Shown here: positions 44,173 to 53,528 of the stretch, piece after piece
How positions within the stretch are numbered: position 1 is the stretch's first letter
How the letters are laid out: each line of letters opens with the position of its first letter
Assembly (NCBI RefSeq): GCF_002284535.1
Contig: NZ_NPKH01000023.1
Span: forward strand, 527,767-591,766
Direction: 5' to 3'
Length of the DNA: 64,000 nt
DNA from: Mesorhizobium wenxiniae
GTDB taxonomy: Bacteria > Pseudomonadota > Alphaproteobacteria > Rhizobiales > Rhizobiaceae
Made by a program: the position numbers and the translations under genes
Notes under the pieces: generated by a model
The model's input: the letters and a program-made list of their open reading frames with translations, nothing else
What the model was told of the DNA's origin: nothing
Databases searched by the model: none

Positions 44173-45117
44173 ATGAACGACATCACGAACAGACGCGCGC
44201 TTCTACTCGTCAATCCGAAGGCACGACGCGGGCAGGAATCTATCGCACCGGTCGTTGAGCGGCTGGAAGCCGGTGGGCTCCGCGTCAGCGTCGAGACGTT
44301 TGAGGCGCTGCCCGAGATAGCACGCGACATCGTTCGCGTTCGCCATAGGGCCGATCTTGTGATCGTGTGCGGCGGCGATGGCTCGGTGTCCTCGGCGGCG
44401 GTCGCGGTTATGGAGAGCCGGCTGCCGATGGGTATCATTCCGATGGGGACGGCGAACGATTTGGCGCGCACCCTCGAAATACCGTTGGATTTGGGGAAGG
44501 CGGCCGACGTGATCGTAGAGGGCGGACGACGTCTGATCGACATCGGAACCGTCAATGGTCACGCTTTCTTCAACGTTGCGAGCATCGGCCTCAGCACCGA
44601 TCTTGCGCAGGGTCTCGATCCGGCGCTGAAGAAGCGTTTCGGCAGGTTTGGCTATGCCTTGGCGGCCATGAAAGTGTTGACCAAGGCCCGCCTCTTCGAA
44701 GCTAGGATTACCGAAAAGGGCGTAGCGACCGAAGTCAAGACCTACCAGATTGCAGTCGGCAACGGCCGCCACTATGGCGGCGGCAACATCGTCGAGGAGA
44801 CGGCGGAGATCGACGACGGTCATCTCGACCTGTACAGCCTGGAAATGACGAACCTCTGGAAAATGGCGCTTATGCTGCGCTCGTTCCGCTCAGGCACGCA
44901 TGGCGCCTGGAGCGAGGTTCGCACAGCGAGATGCGTCGAGTTTGACATCGAGACGAAAAGGCCGATGCCGGTGAACACTGATGGGGAGATCGTCACCTCG
45001 ACCCCGGCGCATTTCAAGGTCCACCCGAAGGCGATTTCGGTGTTCGCGCCTGCTGGCGCGCGCATACAGCCCAGCACAAAGGTGCTTGATGATGCGGTCA
45101 GCGCAAATAGCGGATAG
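44173..45117 (+). CDS. Diacylglycerol kinase-family lipid kinase (YegS/DgkB-like)
   Basis: A 314-residue kinase: LLVNPKARRG, VCGGDGSVSSAAVAV (the GGDG nucleotide-binding motif) and IIPMGTANDLARTL are the signature of the DAG/YegS/sphingosine kinase family; QIAVGNGRHYGGGNIV occurs in the second domain. It phosphorylates a lipid, perhaps diacylglycerol or phosphatidylglycerol, at the membrane. The ATG at 44173 (MNDITNRRALL) gives the normal length; the frame is open to 43930 without motifs. It stands alone 249 bases after livM. Confidence 0.88.
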   Translation: MNDITNRRALLLVNPKARRGQESIAPVVERLEAGGLRVSVETFEALPEIARDIVRVRHRADLVIVCGGDGSVSSAAVAVMESRLPMGIIPMGTANDLARTLEIPLDLGKAADVIVEGGRRLIDIGTVNGHAFFNVASIGLSTDLAQGLDPALKKRFGRFGYALAAMKVLTKARLFEARITEKGVATEVKTYQIAVGNGRHYGGGNIVEETAEIDDGHLDLYSLEMTNLWKMALMLRSFRSGTHGAWSEVRTARCVEFDIETKRPMPVNTDGEIVTSTPAHFKVHPKAISVFAPAGARIQPSTKVLDDAVSANSG

Positions 45118-45170
45118 ACTGGCGATCAAGCGCGCGTCGAATAAACCCAACCGCCTGCGGTCATCTCTCG

Positions 45171-45211
45171 ATCAGGAGCCCGCGCCTCTGGAAGAGGGAC
45201 GCGGGCTGATC
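45171..45211. terminator. Probable bidirectional terminator hairpin
   Basis: AGCCCGCGCCTCT pairs with AGAGG-GA-CGCGGGCT (two-base bulge), and outer GATCA/TGATC bases extend the stem. It lies between the converging lipid kinase gene (ends 45117) and the cysteine-repeat gene (ends 45333). No long U-tract follows. Confidence 0.45.
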
Positions 45212-45332
45212 GGGCAACAGCAATTGTCGTCAGCGAGAACACGCCGCAAAGCCGCTAACTTTCGTCTCAAAGCCTTTATTCCAGACCCAAAAGCCCGCCG
45301 CACCTTTCGGCGCTGCGGATGAGCGCGACCGA

Positions 45333-45644
45333 CTAAAACTTGTCCGAGAGTGTCTGATGCAGTCGATCCATCAGAAATTGTTCATCATCTCCGGGATCGT
45401 CGACGAGGCAGCCGGCGCCATGACAACCCTGGTAGCTGCCGTGCTCGTCAAAGTTGGGTTCACCCTCCTTGTCGAACTGGGGAGTGTTGTCGACAGCCCT
45501 ATCCGGGTCGTCGCCCATGCAGCCGACGCCCTGGCAACCATTGTAGCCGTTGGTCACGGCCTGCAGGCCCCACCCCGGTAACAATGGCTGCAATATGGAA
45601 CGGTCACCTGACCCTACATAGCCTTCAGACACGTCTTTGATCAT
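45333..45644 (-). CDS. Small acidic protein with duplicated Cys-x4-Cys motif
   Basis: A 103-residue acidic protein. Two copies of the same unit are visible: YNGCQGVGCMGDDPD (residues 34-48) and YQGCHGAGCLVDDPG (71-85), each with a C-x4-C pair (Cys37/42 and Cys74/79) followed by an Asp-Asp-Pro. The spacing suggests disulfide or metal-binding loops with acidic side chains. No signal peptide is obvious. Its ATG overlaps the stop of the lipoprotein gene (ATGA) with no separate ribosome site, so it is probably made by translational coupling. I know no family for it. Confidence 0.5.
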   Translation of the reverse strand: MIKDVSEGYVGSGDRSILQPLLPGWGLQAVTNGYNGCQGVGCMGDDPDRAVDNTPQFDKEGEPNFDEHGSYQGCHGAGCLVDDPGDDEQFLMDRLHQTLSDKF

Positions 45645-46159
45645 TGCTTGAGGAACGCGCCCGTGTAAGTCTGGCCGGCAAGCCTAACGGTTCCGGCCAG
45701 GGTTCTGTCGGGCCGCATGACAAAACTGACGTCTGCGCCATTCGGTAGGCGCTCAAGCTTCAACGTACTCCCCACAATTCTTCCAGCGCCGGCGGCCTCT
45801 CCCGGATGGTTGTCGCCCAGGGTTCCCCACGCATAGGTAACCGTTACCTTCCCATTGGAAGAAATCGTCTGAACAGCAAGTATGGCGTCATACATCCCAT
45901 CCAATCGTCCGGCCCATAGACCCGAAAAAACAGCATACTTTGTCGGAACGGCCTTGTCAGGCGGAGTGACCGCCACGGATTGATGCATAATTGCTGAGTC
46001 GGAGGGAACAGCCGCAGGATCCGAGGCAGTTTGGGCGGGAATGGTACCAAGTTCTAATGCAGGTTCGGGAGCGGGTTGCGGCGATTCAGGAGCCGATTGG
46101 CACGCGGTTATGGCAAGCGCCGCGAAACCAAGCATTGCGTTGCACAATCGGCGTGCCAT
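45641..46159 (-). CDS. Putative lipoprotein
   Basis: A 172-residue protein with a lipobox: MARRLCNAMLGFAALAITAC, Cys20 being the lipid attachment site. A Pro/Ala/Ser-rich linker follows, then a beta-rich domain (VFSGLWAGRLDGMYDAILAV, VTVTYAWGTLG, RTLAGTVRLAGQTYTG) like the carbohydrate- or ligand-binding-looking C-terminal domains of some hydrolases. It should sit in the inner leaflet of the outer membrane or at the inner membrane. Translationally coupled to the small cysteine-repeat gene. Confidence 0.7.
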   Translation of the reverse strand: MARRLCNAMLGFAALAITACQSAPESPQPAPEPALELGTIPAQTASDPAAVPSDSAIMHQSVAVTPPDKAVPTKYAVFSGLWAGRLDGMYDAILAVQTISSNGKVTVTYAWGTLGDNHPGEAAGAGRIVGSTLKLERLPNGADVSFVMRPDRTLAGTVRLAGQTYTGAFLKQ

Positions 46160-46403
46160 CTTCTGGTGCCCCGGCCATCTCTAGATCTAGCGCAGGCTAA
46201 CCTTATCGCGCGTTTTCACGACCTCTGTCTACCCAAGGTATCTCGTACAACAGCGGCTCGTCGAAGGACGTGCAGCGGTCGTCAGTGAACGCCTCCCTTC
46301 GTCGCCCAAGTAGCCGCCTGGGCGACAGCAAATGTTTTTAATTCAAACATTTACGCAGAATTTTCGATCTATTTTCTAGGTTTGGCTTTCGACCACAGAT
46401 GCC

Positions 46404-47189
46404 TTAAGCTGCTATCGACGCAGCCGCTACCGTCTCGTCCGCGACGCCATCCACCATCACATGACCGATGCCCCGCGAGCAGCGCTCGATCCGCGCCTCG
46501 ACGCGGTACACATCGCGCAAAAGCGCCGGGGTGACAACATCTTCCGGCGTGCCGCAGGCAATCATCCGGCCGTCTGCAATGACGATGCATTTGTCAGCGA
46601 AGCGCAGGGCCTGATTGAGGTCGTGAATTGCGATCAGCACCGCAATCCCGTGCTTGCGCGCAAGCCCGCGCATAAAGCTCAGCACCTCGACCTGCCGGTG
46701 CAAGTCAAGCGCGGACGTCGGCTCGTCCATGAGCAGGATTTCAGGTTCGCGGGCGAGGGTCTGGGCGATGCTCACCACCTGCCTTTGCCCCCCGCTCAAT
46801 TCTCCGACATTGCGAAAGGCAAGATCCGAGATGCTGAGCGCGGCCAGGATGCCGTCTACGAGTGCGAGGTCGCCATCGCTAACCGACCAGGCAGAGCCCT
46901 GCTTGCGGGCGAGCAGGATCGATTCATAGACGGTCAGCACCGCGTTGGCTGCCGTATCCTGCGGCATGTAGCAGATGCCGTCCGGTCCCTTCGCCGCTCC
47001 CTCGAGGCAGACGCGCCCCGGGCCTTTCAAGAGCCCTGCGATGCGCTTGAACAGCGTTGACTTGCCCGCTGCGTTTGGCCCGATAACGGCGACTACCTCG
47101 CCACCTCGGAAAATGGGAGTTGAAACGTCCGAAAGGACGAGCCGCGTCCCGTGGAAGGCTCCGAGACCATCGAGCCTGATCGTTACCAT
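46404..47189 (-). CDS. Iron-siderophore-type ABC ATPase (FecE-like)
   Basis: A 261-residue ATPase with Walker A GPNAAGKST, signature LSGGQRQVVSIAQTLAR, Walker B ILLMDEPTSALD and a late ALRFADKCIVIADGRM. Order and type match FecE/FepC/BtuD. It overlaps the permease stop by seven bases. It powers uptake of a ferric chelate or similar metal complex. Confidence 0.88.
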   Translation of the reverse strand: MVTIRLDGLGAFHGTRLVLSDVSTPIFRGGEVVAVIGPNAAGKSTLFKRIAGLLKGPGRVCLEGAAKGPDGICYMPQDTAANAVLTVYESILLARKQGSAWSVSDGDLALVDGILAALSISDLAFRNVGELSGGQRQVVSIAQTLAREPEILLMDEPTSALDLHRQVEVLSFMRGLARKHGIAVLIAIHDLNQALRFADKCIVIADGRMIACGTPEDVVTPALLRDVYRVEARIERCSRGIGHVMVDGVADETVAAASIAA

Positions 47190-48250
47190 GAACGCCTCAC
47201 ATTCGAGAGGATCAGCGAGATGAAGAAGGGAATGCCGATAAGCGAGGTGACGATGCCGATCGGGAAGATCGTGCCTGGAATGAGCGACTTGCTGGCAACC
47301 GAACTTGCCGAAAGGATGAGGGCGCCAGCAAGCGCTGAAGCGGGCAGGAAGAAGCGTTGATCTTCCCCGATCAGCATGCGGGCGATGTGCGGACCGACGA
47401 GCCCGATGAAGCCGATGGTGCCGACGAAGGCGACGGGAATGGCAGCAAGCAGGCTCACCATCATCATGGTTTCGAGCCTCAGGCGTGCGACCTTGACCCC
47501 AAAGCTCGCGGCCTTGTCTTCGCCTAGCCGCAACGCCGTCAGCGCCCAGGCGCGGCGCGCGAATATCGGCAGCGTTGCGATAAGGATGAGGCTGGTGATG
47601 ATGAGCTTGGGCCAGGTGGCCTTGGTGAGGCTTCCCATCGTCCAGAACACGACCGCGGCGAGCGCCTGCTCCGAGGAAAGATACGCGACGAGCGACAGCA
47701 GCGCATTGAAGGTGAATACGAGCGCGATGCCGAGAAGCACGATGGTTTCGACCGTCACGCCGCGCTTGAGACTCAGCAGGTGGATGACGAGCGCGGTCAG
47801 CATGGCCACCACGAAGGCGTTGAGCGGCACGACATATTCGATCGCGGCGGGGATGAGCGCGACGCCGAAGGCGAGCGCGAGCGCGGCGCCGAAGCTGGCC
47901 GCCGCCGAAATGCCGAGCGTGAAGGGACTGGCGAGCGGATTATTGAGGATGGTCTGCATCTGTGCACCGGCGACCGACAGTGCTGCGCCAACGACCACGG
48001 CCATCAGCGCGATGGGAAGCCGAATTTCCCACAGTACGACGCGCACCTGAAGGGGCACGCTGGCGGGAGAAACGAGCGCGAGCACCACCTGGTCGAGGCT
48101 GTAGCTGGCAGGGCCGAGCGCAAGATCGACGCAAAGACTCAGGAGCAGCGCCAGGGCGAGCCCTGCGAGCATGAGCTGCTTGCGCAGAACAAGTGCGCGG
48201 TAGAGGCCGCGCCCTTCCTTGGCCGACAGTGCAGCGGGTTCACTGCTCAT
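47183..48250 (-). CDS. FecCD-family ABC permease
   Basis: A 355-residue permease with about nine to ten helices. LPIALMAVVVGAALSVAGAQMQ, NNPLASPFTLGISAAASFGA and GFIGLVGPHIARMLIGEDQR are FecCD family marks. The start at 48250 (MSSEPAALSAKEG) overlaps the binding-protein stop by 11 bases; the frame extends upstream only as shadow. A single permease gene implies a homodimeric channel, as in BtuC. Confidence 0.9.
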   Translation of the reverse strand: MSSEPAALSAKEGRGLYRALVLRKQLMLAGLALALLLSLCVDLALGPASYSLDQVVLALVSPASVPLQVRVVLWEIRLPIALMAVVVGAALSVAGAQMQTILNNPLASPFTLGISAAASFGAALALAFGVALIPAAIEYVVPLNAFVVAMLTALVIHLLSLKRGVTVETIVLLGIALVFTFNALLSLVAYLSSEQALAAVVFWTMGSLTKATWPKLIITSLILIATLPIFARRAWALTALRLGEDKAASFGVKVARLRLETMMMVSLLAAIPVAFVGTIGFIGLVGPHIARMLIGEDQRFFLPASALAGALILSASSVASKSLIPGTIFPIGIVTSLIGIPFFISLILSNVRRSW

Positions 48251-49370
48251 CGGAGAGCGAGACCCAATGGCCAGGCCTGTATTCGACCGGCAGGAACTTC
48301 TCGTGCAGCTCCTTGAAGGTGGCCTCAGCATCCAGATCGCCGAACAGGTCGGGATGCAGCCACTTGGCCATCTGCTGGATCGCGACGAACTGATAGGGGC
48401 TGTTGTAGAACTGGTGCCAGATGGCGTGGATCCGCCCGTTCTCCACCGCCTTGATGCCGGTGAGGGCGGGCCGCTCCGTCAGGCCCTTGAGTTTCTTCAG
48501 TGCTGCCGCTTCGTCCGCGCCGGGACCGACGCCGACCCATTTGCCACCCGGCACATAGGCCTCCCAGTTACCGCCCGTAACAATCACCTGGTCGGGATCG
48601 CTCGCGATGATCTGTTCGGGATTGAGCGCGCCAAAAGTGCCCGGGATCAGATCCGCCGCGATATTCCGGCCGCCGGCCATCTCGACGAACTTGCCGAAAT
48701 TGTCGTTGCCGAAGCTCATGCAGCAGTCATCGGAATAGCCCCCGGCGCGTTCGACGAAGACGGTTGGGCGCTTTGGATCCTTCTCTGCGATCACCTCGGT
48801 GACGCGCGCGATCTGTGCGGCGCGGTAGGCGATGAACTCCTCGGCCCGCTTTTCCTGGCCAAAGAGCTTGCCGATGAGGCGCATGCTCGGCTCGGTGTTG
48901 GTGAAGGGATGCTCGCGGAAATCGACATAGACCACCGGAATGCCAACGGCGGCGAGCTTTTCGATATATTGCGCGTCCTCCGTTGCCTGCTTGGACTCGA
49001 TGTTCATGATCATCACGTCCGGCTGAAGCGCGATGGCCTGCTCGATGTCGAAGGTGCCGTCCTTGAAACCGCCGAAGGTCGGGATCGTGGCCATCGAGGG
49101 GAATTTTTCCAGATAGACGGCGTAATTGTCGGGATCGGCCTGGGAGAAATCCTCGCGCCAGCCAACGATTCGCTTGAAGGGGTTGTCGGTATCGAGCGCG
49201 GCGATCAGGTAGATTTGCCGGCCTTCGCCGAGGATGACCTTCTCTACCGGCGTCTTCACTTCGACCTTACGGCCACTAATGTCGGTGACGGTCCCGGCGC
49301 GCGCGCCGAGGGTAAGCGGCATGAAGGCCGCGAGGGCGACCGCGGCCGCAAATATCGACTTCAAAATCAT
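48240..49370 (-). CDS. Iron-type ABC substrate-binding protein (FecB/FepB-like)
   Basis: A 376-residue binding protein with a signal peptide (FAAAVALAAFMPLTLGARA) and the cluster A-III helical-backbone fold: TDISGRKVEVKTPVEKVILGEG, EQAIALQPDVMIMN, and LNPEQIIASDPDQVIVTGG. The segment GYSDDCCMSFGNDNFG is unusual in holding a Cys-Cys pair close to acidic residues. The ligand (siderophore, heme, cobamide or other metal complex) is unresolved; no TonB receptor gene is present in the window. First gene of the operon, divergent from the methyltransferase gene. Confidence 0.85.
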   Translation of the reverse strand: MILKSIFAAAVALAAFMPLTLGARAGTVTDISGRKVEVKTPVEKVILGEGRQIYLIAALDTDNPFKRIVGWREDFSQADPDNYAVYLEKFPSMATIPTFGGFKDGTFDIEQAIALQPDVMIMNIESKQATEDAQYIEKLAAVGIPVVYVDFREHPFTNTEPSMRLIGKLFGQEKRAEEFIAYRAAQIARVTEVIAEKDPKRPTVFVERAGGYSDDCCMSFGNDNFGKFVEMAGGRNIAADLIPGTFGALNPEQIIASDPDQVIVTGGNWEAYVPGGKWVGVGPGADEAAALKKLKGLTERPALTGIKAVENGRIHAIWHQFYNSPYQFVAIQQMAKWLHPDLFGDLDAEATFKELHEKFLPVEYRPGHWVSLSDEQ

Positions 49371-49485
49371 TGTGCTCTCGCAATTCAGTTTTGCCCACCC
49401 CGCTTAGAAAACGTGAATTGTGTAATCAAGTATTATCTTTTAGAGCAATTCCAATGTACCGCTTTTGGGGAGAGCGTTTCGGGCA

Positions 49486-50274
49486 ATGACGGCTCACGCA
49501 AACTATTCGCTGCGCGACGAAATTCGGGACTATTGGTCCGATCGCGCCGAGACGTTCGACCTGCAGGTTGGCCACGAGATTTTTTCCGAGCGCGAGCGCG
49601 TTGCCTGGCATGCGCTCATAAGCAGGCACCTTGGGCCTGGCGCCGGGCGGGCGGCTCTGGATCTTGCCTGTGGGACAGGCGTCATTTCGCATCTGATGCA
49701 CGATCTAGCCTTTGTGGTGACAGGCCTCGACTGGTCGGAAGCCATGCTTGCCAAGGCGCGCGCCAAGGCACAAAAACGCGGCGCCGATATCCGCTTCATC
49801 CTGAGGGATGCTGAACGGACGCTCGAGGACAGGGCGAGCTACGATGTCATCGTCACCCGTCACCTGGTCTGGACGTTGGTGGATCCGAAGACGGCCTTTG
49901 CCGAATGGTTCTCGCTGCTGAAGCCCGGCGGCAAGCTGCTGATCATCGACGGCGATTTCGTCAGCCGCAACTGGGCGATGGGTTTGCGGGAACTTTGGGA
50001 GAAGCTCACGGCCGGCAAGTCCCGGGTCTCGGACAATGACGGCGCCTCCATGGCCAGACGCCATCAGAGCATTCTTGCTCGTATCTATTTCTCGGGCGGC
50101 GCACGGGCGGAAGAGATAGCGCGCTTGCTGGCCGAAGCCGGGTTGGAGCAGCCTGTCGTCGACTGGAAACTGGGCGCGATCCATCGCGCTCAGTCTCGAC
50201 AGATGAGTTGGCCCAAGGCGCTCGAACGCGTCACTCAACATCGCTTCGCGATCTGCGCGACAAAGCCGCAGTAG
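49486..50274 (+). CDS. Class I SAM-dependent methyltransferase
   Basis: A 262-residue methyltransferase: WSDRAETFDLQVGHEIFSERE, motif I ALDLACGTGVISHL, VTGLDWSEAMLAKARAKA and FSLLKPGGKLLIIDGD (motif post-II). The ATG at 49486 (MTAHANYSLRD) gives normal length; GGGGAGAG lies somewhat far upstream. It is divergent from the iron-type importer, a pairing seen repeatedly in rhizobia, so it may modify the imported metal chelate or a metallophore. The substrate is unknown. Confidence 0.82.
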   Translation: MTAHANYSLRDEIRDYWSDRAETFDLQVGHEIFSERERVAWHALISRHLGPGAGRAALDLACGTGVISHLMHDLAFVVTGLDWSEAMLAKARAKAQKRGADIRFILRDAERTLEDRASYDVIVTRHLVWTLVDPKTAFAEWFSLLKPGGKLLIIDGDFVSRNWAMGLRELWEKLTAGKSRVSDNDGASMARRHQSILARIYFSGGARAEEIARLLAEAGLEQPVVDWKLGAIHRAQSRQMSWPKALERVTQHRFAICATKPQ

Positions 50275-50368
50275 ACTCCTCGGCGCTGCCGGCGTCAGGA
50301 TGGCGCGGGCGGCGGCACGACTGCGAATAGCTGCCGATCTGCGGTCAGCTCACATGCGCCACCGAGTA

Positions 50369-52024
50369 TTATTTCTTCTGACTGGCGTCCTGCAAGATCA
50401 TTTCCGATGCCTTCTCCGCGATCATCACCACTGGAGAGTTGGTGTTGCCGGAAACGATCGTCGGCATAATCGAAGCGTCGACGACGCGCAGGCCAGAAAT
50501 GCCGTGCACCCGCAGCCGGCCGTCGACCACCGCCATCGAGCCTGCGCCCATCTTGCAGGTGCCGACCGGGTGGAAAATCGTAGTACCGATATCGCCGGCC
50601 TTGCGGACGAGATCTTCGTCGCTTTCATATTGTGTACCGGGCAACATTTCCTCAGGCGCGAAACGGGCAACGGCGCGCGCCTTCATCAAGCGGCGGACAT
50701 GGCGAAGCGAGGCTACGGCGACGGTCCTGTCTCCCTCGGTAGACAAATAGTTCGGCCGGATCTTCGGGGCACTCGGCGGATCGGGTGCCTCTATGTGGAC
50801 GGTGCCGCGGCTTTCCGGTCTGAGGTTGCAGACCGAAACCGTGACCGCGGGGAAGCGATGCAGCGGCTCGTCCGGCCGGTCAGTGCTCAACGGCTGGACA
50901 TGGTATTCGAGATCGGGCGTTTCCAGGCGTGGGTGGCTTCTGGCGAAGATGCCAAGCTGGCTGGGCGCCATCGACAGCGGTCCGGTGCGACGAATAGCGT
51001 ATTCGACGCCCATGGCCGCGCGGCTGAACAGATTGTGGTAGCGCTGGTTCAGCGTCGAGGCATTGGCGACCTTGAAGACTGTGCGGATCTGCAGATGATC
51101 CTGCAGGTTCTCGCCGACGCCTTCCAGCGCGTGGCGAACCGGAATTCCTGCTGCGCCAAGCACGGCAGGTCGGCCGACGCCGGAAAGCTCGAGCAGCTTC
51201 GGGGAATTGATCGCGCCAGCGGCAAGTATCGTCTCGCCTGCCCGCGCACGATGCAGTTGACCGCCCATTCGGAAAATAACACCAGTGACGCAAGCTCCAT
51301 CGAAATTTAGCTTCTCGGTCTCGGCGCCGGTCACGACGCGCAAATTCGGCCGCCGCAGCACGCTGCGCAGGAACGCTTTCGAGGTATTCCAGCGCACGCC
51401 CTTCCGCTGGTTGACCTCGAAATAGCCTGACCCCTCGTTGGTCCCGCCATTGAAATCCTCCGTCCGGGGGATGCCGAGTTCCTCGGCAGCATCGCGGAAC
51501 GCATCCAGGATTGGCCAGGACAGGCGCTGGCGCTCGACGCGCCATTCGCCACCGGCGCCATGAAGGTCGTTGGCGCCGCCAAAATGGTCCTCGGACTTGC
51601 GGAAATACGGAAGCACGTCATCCCAGCCCCAGCCAAGATTTCCGGCTTGCCGCCAGCCGTGATAGTCGGCCGCCTGGCCTCGCATGTAGATCATGCCGTT
51701 GATCGACGAGCAGCCGCCCAGAAGCTTGCCGCGCGGATAGTTGAGCGCACGACCGTTCAGGCCGGCTTCCGGCTCGGTCTTCATCAGCCAATCCGTGCGC
51801 GGGTTGCCCATGCAGTAGAGATAGCCGATGGGAATGTCGACCCAGTGATAGCGGTCGCTGCCGCCGGCCTCCAGAAGCAGCACGCGCATGGCTGGATTGG
51901 CCGACAGTCTGTTGGCCAGCACGCAGCCGGCTGAACCTGCGCCAACGATGATGAAGTCGTATTGTCCAAAATCGGCAGGGGTCTGTGTCAATCGGACATC
52001 CGTTCGCTTGCCATCCTGTCCCAT
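50369..52024 (-). CDS. GMC-family FAD oxidoreductase
   Basis: A 551-residue flavoenzyme: DFIIVGAGSAGCVLANRLS (FAD-binding GxGxxG), GKLLGGCSSINGMIYMRGQ and FHPVGTCKMGAGSMAVVD with NTNSPVVMIAEKAS at the C-terminus, where the catalytic His/Asn pair resides. It resembles choline and alcohol dehydrogenases that reduce the respiratory chain or oxygen. The ATG at 52024 overlaps the kinase gene by 37 bases; a TTG at 51991 overlapping its stop is an alternative. Last gene of the nine-gene polyol operon; it may oxidise a primary alcohol. Confidence 0.88.
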   Translation of the reverse strand: MGQDGKRTDVRLTQTPADFGQYDFIIVGAGSAGCVLANRLSANPAMRVLLLEAGGSDRYHWVDIPIGYLYCMGNPRTDWLMKTEPEAGLNGRALNYPRGKLLGGCSSINGMIYMRGQAADYHGWRQAGNLGWGWDDVLPYFRKSEDHFGGANDLHGAGGEWRVERQRLSWPILDAFRDAAEELGIPRTEDFNGGTNEGSGYFEVNQRKGVRWNTSKAFLRSVLRRPNLRVVTGAETEKLNFDGACVTGVIFRMGGQLHRARAGETILAAGAINSPKLLELSGVGRPAVLGAAGIPVRHALEGVGENLQDHLQIRTVFKVANASTLNQRYHNLFSRAAMGVEYAIRRTGPLSMAPSQLGIFARSHPRLETPDLEYHVQPLSTDRPDEPLHRFPAVTVSVCNLRPESRGTVHIEAPDPPSAPKIRPNYLSTEGDRTVAVASLRHVRRLMKARAVARFAPEEMLPGTQYESDEDLVRKAGDIGTTIFHPVGTCKMGAGSMAVVDGRLRVHGISGLRVVDASIMPTIVSGNTNSPVVMIAEKASEMILQDASQKK

Positions 52025-53502
52025 AGCGGACCCATGGCCTGGTTGATTTCGCCATACAGGCGATAGCGCTGCTCATAGACCGGTGCGGTCTCGCTATTGG
52101 GCTGGTAGCAGCGGTCGGGCGCGGTCATCGCGGCCGCGCCTGAAGAGAAGTCGGCAAACAGGCCGACGCCTGACCCGGCTGCAATTGCAGCTCCCAGCGC
52201 ACCAGTCTCGCGGCTGCGCGCTACCGTCACCGGGACGTCCAGCACATCGGCGAATATCTGCGGCCAGATGGCGCTGCGCGAGCCGCCGCCCGAAAGAACC
52301 GCCTGGCTGACGGTCGCTCCCGCTCGGCGCAGCGTCTCGACATGGCGCCGGTGTTCGAAGACGACCCCCTCGAACAGTGCGCGCAGCATATGCGCCCGCG
52401 TATGCCAGCCGGCGATGCCGTAGAAACCTGCACGCGCCTTGCCATTCTGCTGCGAGCCGTAAAGGAATGGGTGGTAGATCGGCATGTCTCCCGCGGGACC
52501 GACGGAAGCAACGAGCTCGCTGCAGATCTCGAATGGCGATGCGCCAGCCGGCGGCGCATGCTCGAAGAACTCACGGACGATCCATTCGAGATTTGCGGCC
52601 GAAGTGGCGCTCGATTCGATGGCGAGATAACGCACCGGATCGAACGTCGACAGCATGAAGATCGACGGATCGCGGATCGGCTCTTCGGTGATAACCTGGT
52701 TGATGCTCCAGGTGCCGGCAATGATGGAGGCGGCGCCGGTGCTGGTGACGCCCGAACCAATGGCGCTGGCGACGACGTCGAACAGACCCGCCACCACAGG
52801 CGTGCCCGCCCGAAGGCCGGTGGCTGCGGCGACATCGCGGGTGATTTGGCCGGCGATGTCGGAGGCCTCCAGCACGTTCGGCAGCAGTTCCATGCAATCG
52901 TCGAGCCCGTAGGCGGCCAGCAACTCACGCTCGTAGCGTCGGCCGGGCATCTGCAAAAGCCCGCAGCCCGACATATCCGAGGTCTCGGTCGAGCGCGCTC
53001 CGGTGAGGCGGTTGACGACAAAATCCTTGCACAGGAAGACGGTGCCTATTCGGGCAAAAAGCGCCGGATCATGGCGCCTGAGCCACGCCAGCAGAGTCGG
53101 CGTCTGCGCCGCCCAGGGCCGTTGCAGGCAGTGGACATAGGTCTGGTCGCCAACGCCTGCGGCCGCCCATTCGCTCACGATGCCGATGCCGCGTGTGTCG
53201 AGCGACTGGATGCCGAGCAGCGGGTCGCCGGCGCGGTCCAGCGCGTAGAGCCCGTTGCCGTGGCCGGCGCAGCCGATCACCGCGATGTCGCGGGCATCGA
53301 TGCCCGACTGGTCGAGGCACTGACGGATGACCTCGACGGCGTTGCGCCACAATTCGCCGAGGTCCCGCTCGACATGGCCGGGCTTTGGCATGCAGGAGTG
53401 GCCGTCCCGAGCGGCAAGCGCGAGTTCGCGACCTGCCGTGTCGAAGATGATGGCCTTGATGACGGTGTTGCCCGCATCAAGACCCAGAATGTATTGCTGC
53501 AT
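51988..53502 (-). CDS. FGGY-family carbohydrate kinase
   Basis: A 504-residue sugar kinase: ILGLDAGNTVIKAIIFDTAG (phosphate-1 loop), IGCAGHGNGLYALDRAG, VVAGLFDVVASAIGSG with the catalytic Asp, and VLSGGGSRSAIWPQIFADVL (adenosine loop). The HGNGLYAL motif recalls L-xylulose kinase (LyxK) rather than glycerol or xylulose kinase. It phosphorylates the imported polyol or ketose in the cytoplasm. GGGAGG precedes the ATG at 53502. It follows the aldolase gene by 26 bases. Confidence 0.87.
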   Translation of the reverse strand: MQQYILGLDAGNTVIKAIIFDTAGRELALAARDGHSCMPKPGHVERDLGELWRNAVEVIRQCLDQSGIDARDIAVIGCAGHGNGLYALDRAGDPLLGIQSLDTRGIGIVSEWAAAGVGDQTYVHCLQRPWAAQTPTLLAWLRRHDPALFARIGTVFLCKDFVVNRLTGARSTETSDMSGCGLLQMPGRRYERELLAAYGLDDCMELLPNVLEASDIAGQITRDVAAATGLRAGTPVVAGLFDVVASAIGSGVTSTGAASIIAGTWSINQVITEEPIRDPSIFMLSTFDPVRYLAIESSATSAANLEWIVREFFEHAPPAGASPFEICSELVASVGPAGDMPIYHPFLYGSQQNGKARAGFYGIAGWHTRAHMLRALFEGVVFEHRRHVETLRRAGATVSQAVLSGGGSRSAIWPQIFADVLDVPVTVARSRETGALGAAIAAGSGVGLFADFSSGAAAMTAPDRCYQPNSETAPVYEQRYRLYGEINQAMGPLWDRMASERMSD

Positions 53503-53528
53503 TGAAGCGCCTCCCAAGCTACCAAGGG

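Noticed and set aside
49439..49455. Irr/ICE-like iron box (TTTAGAG-CAA-TTCCAAT) in the importer-methyltransferase divergon
   Set aside because: Three mismatches to the consensus, and TTTAGAGCAATTCC also resembles a short repeat common in rhizobial spacers.
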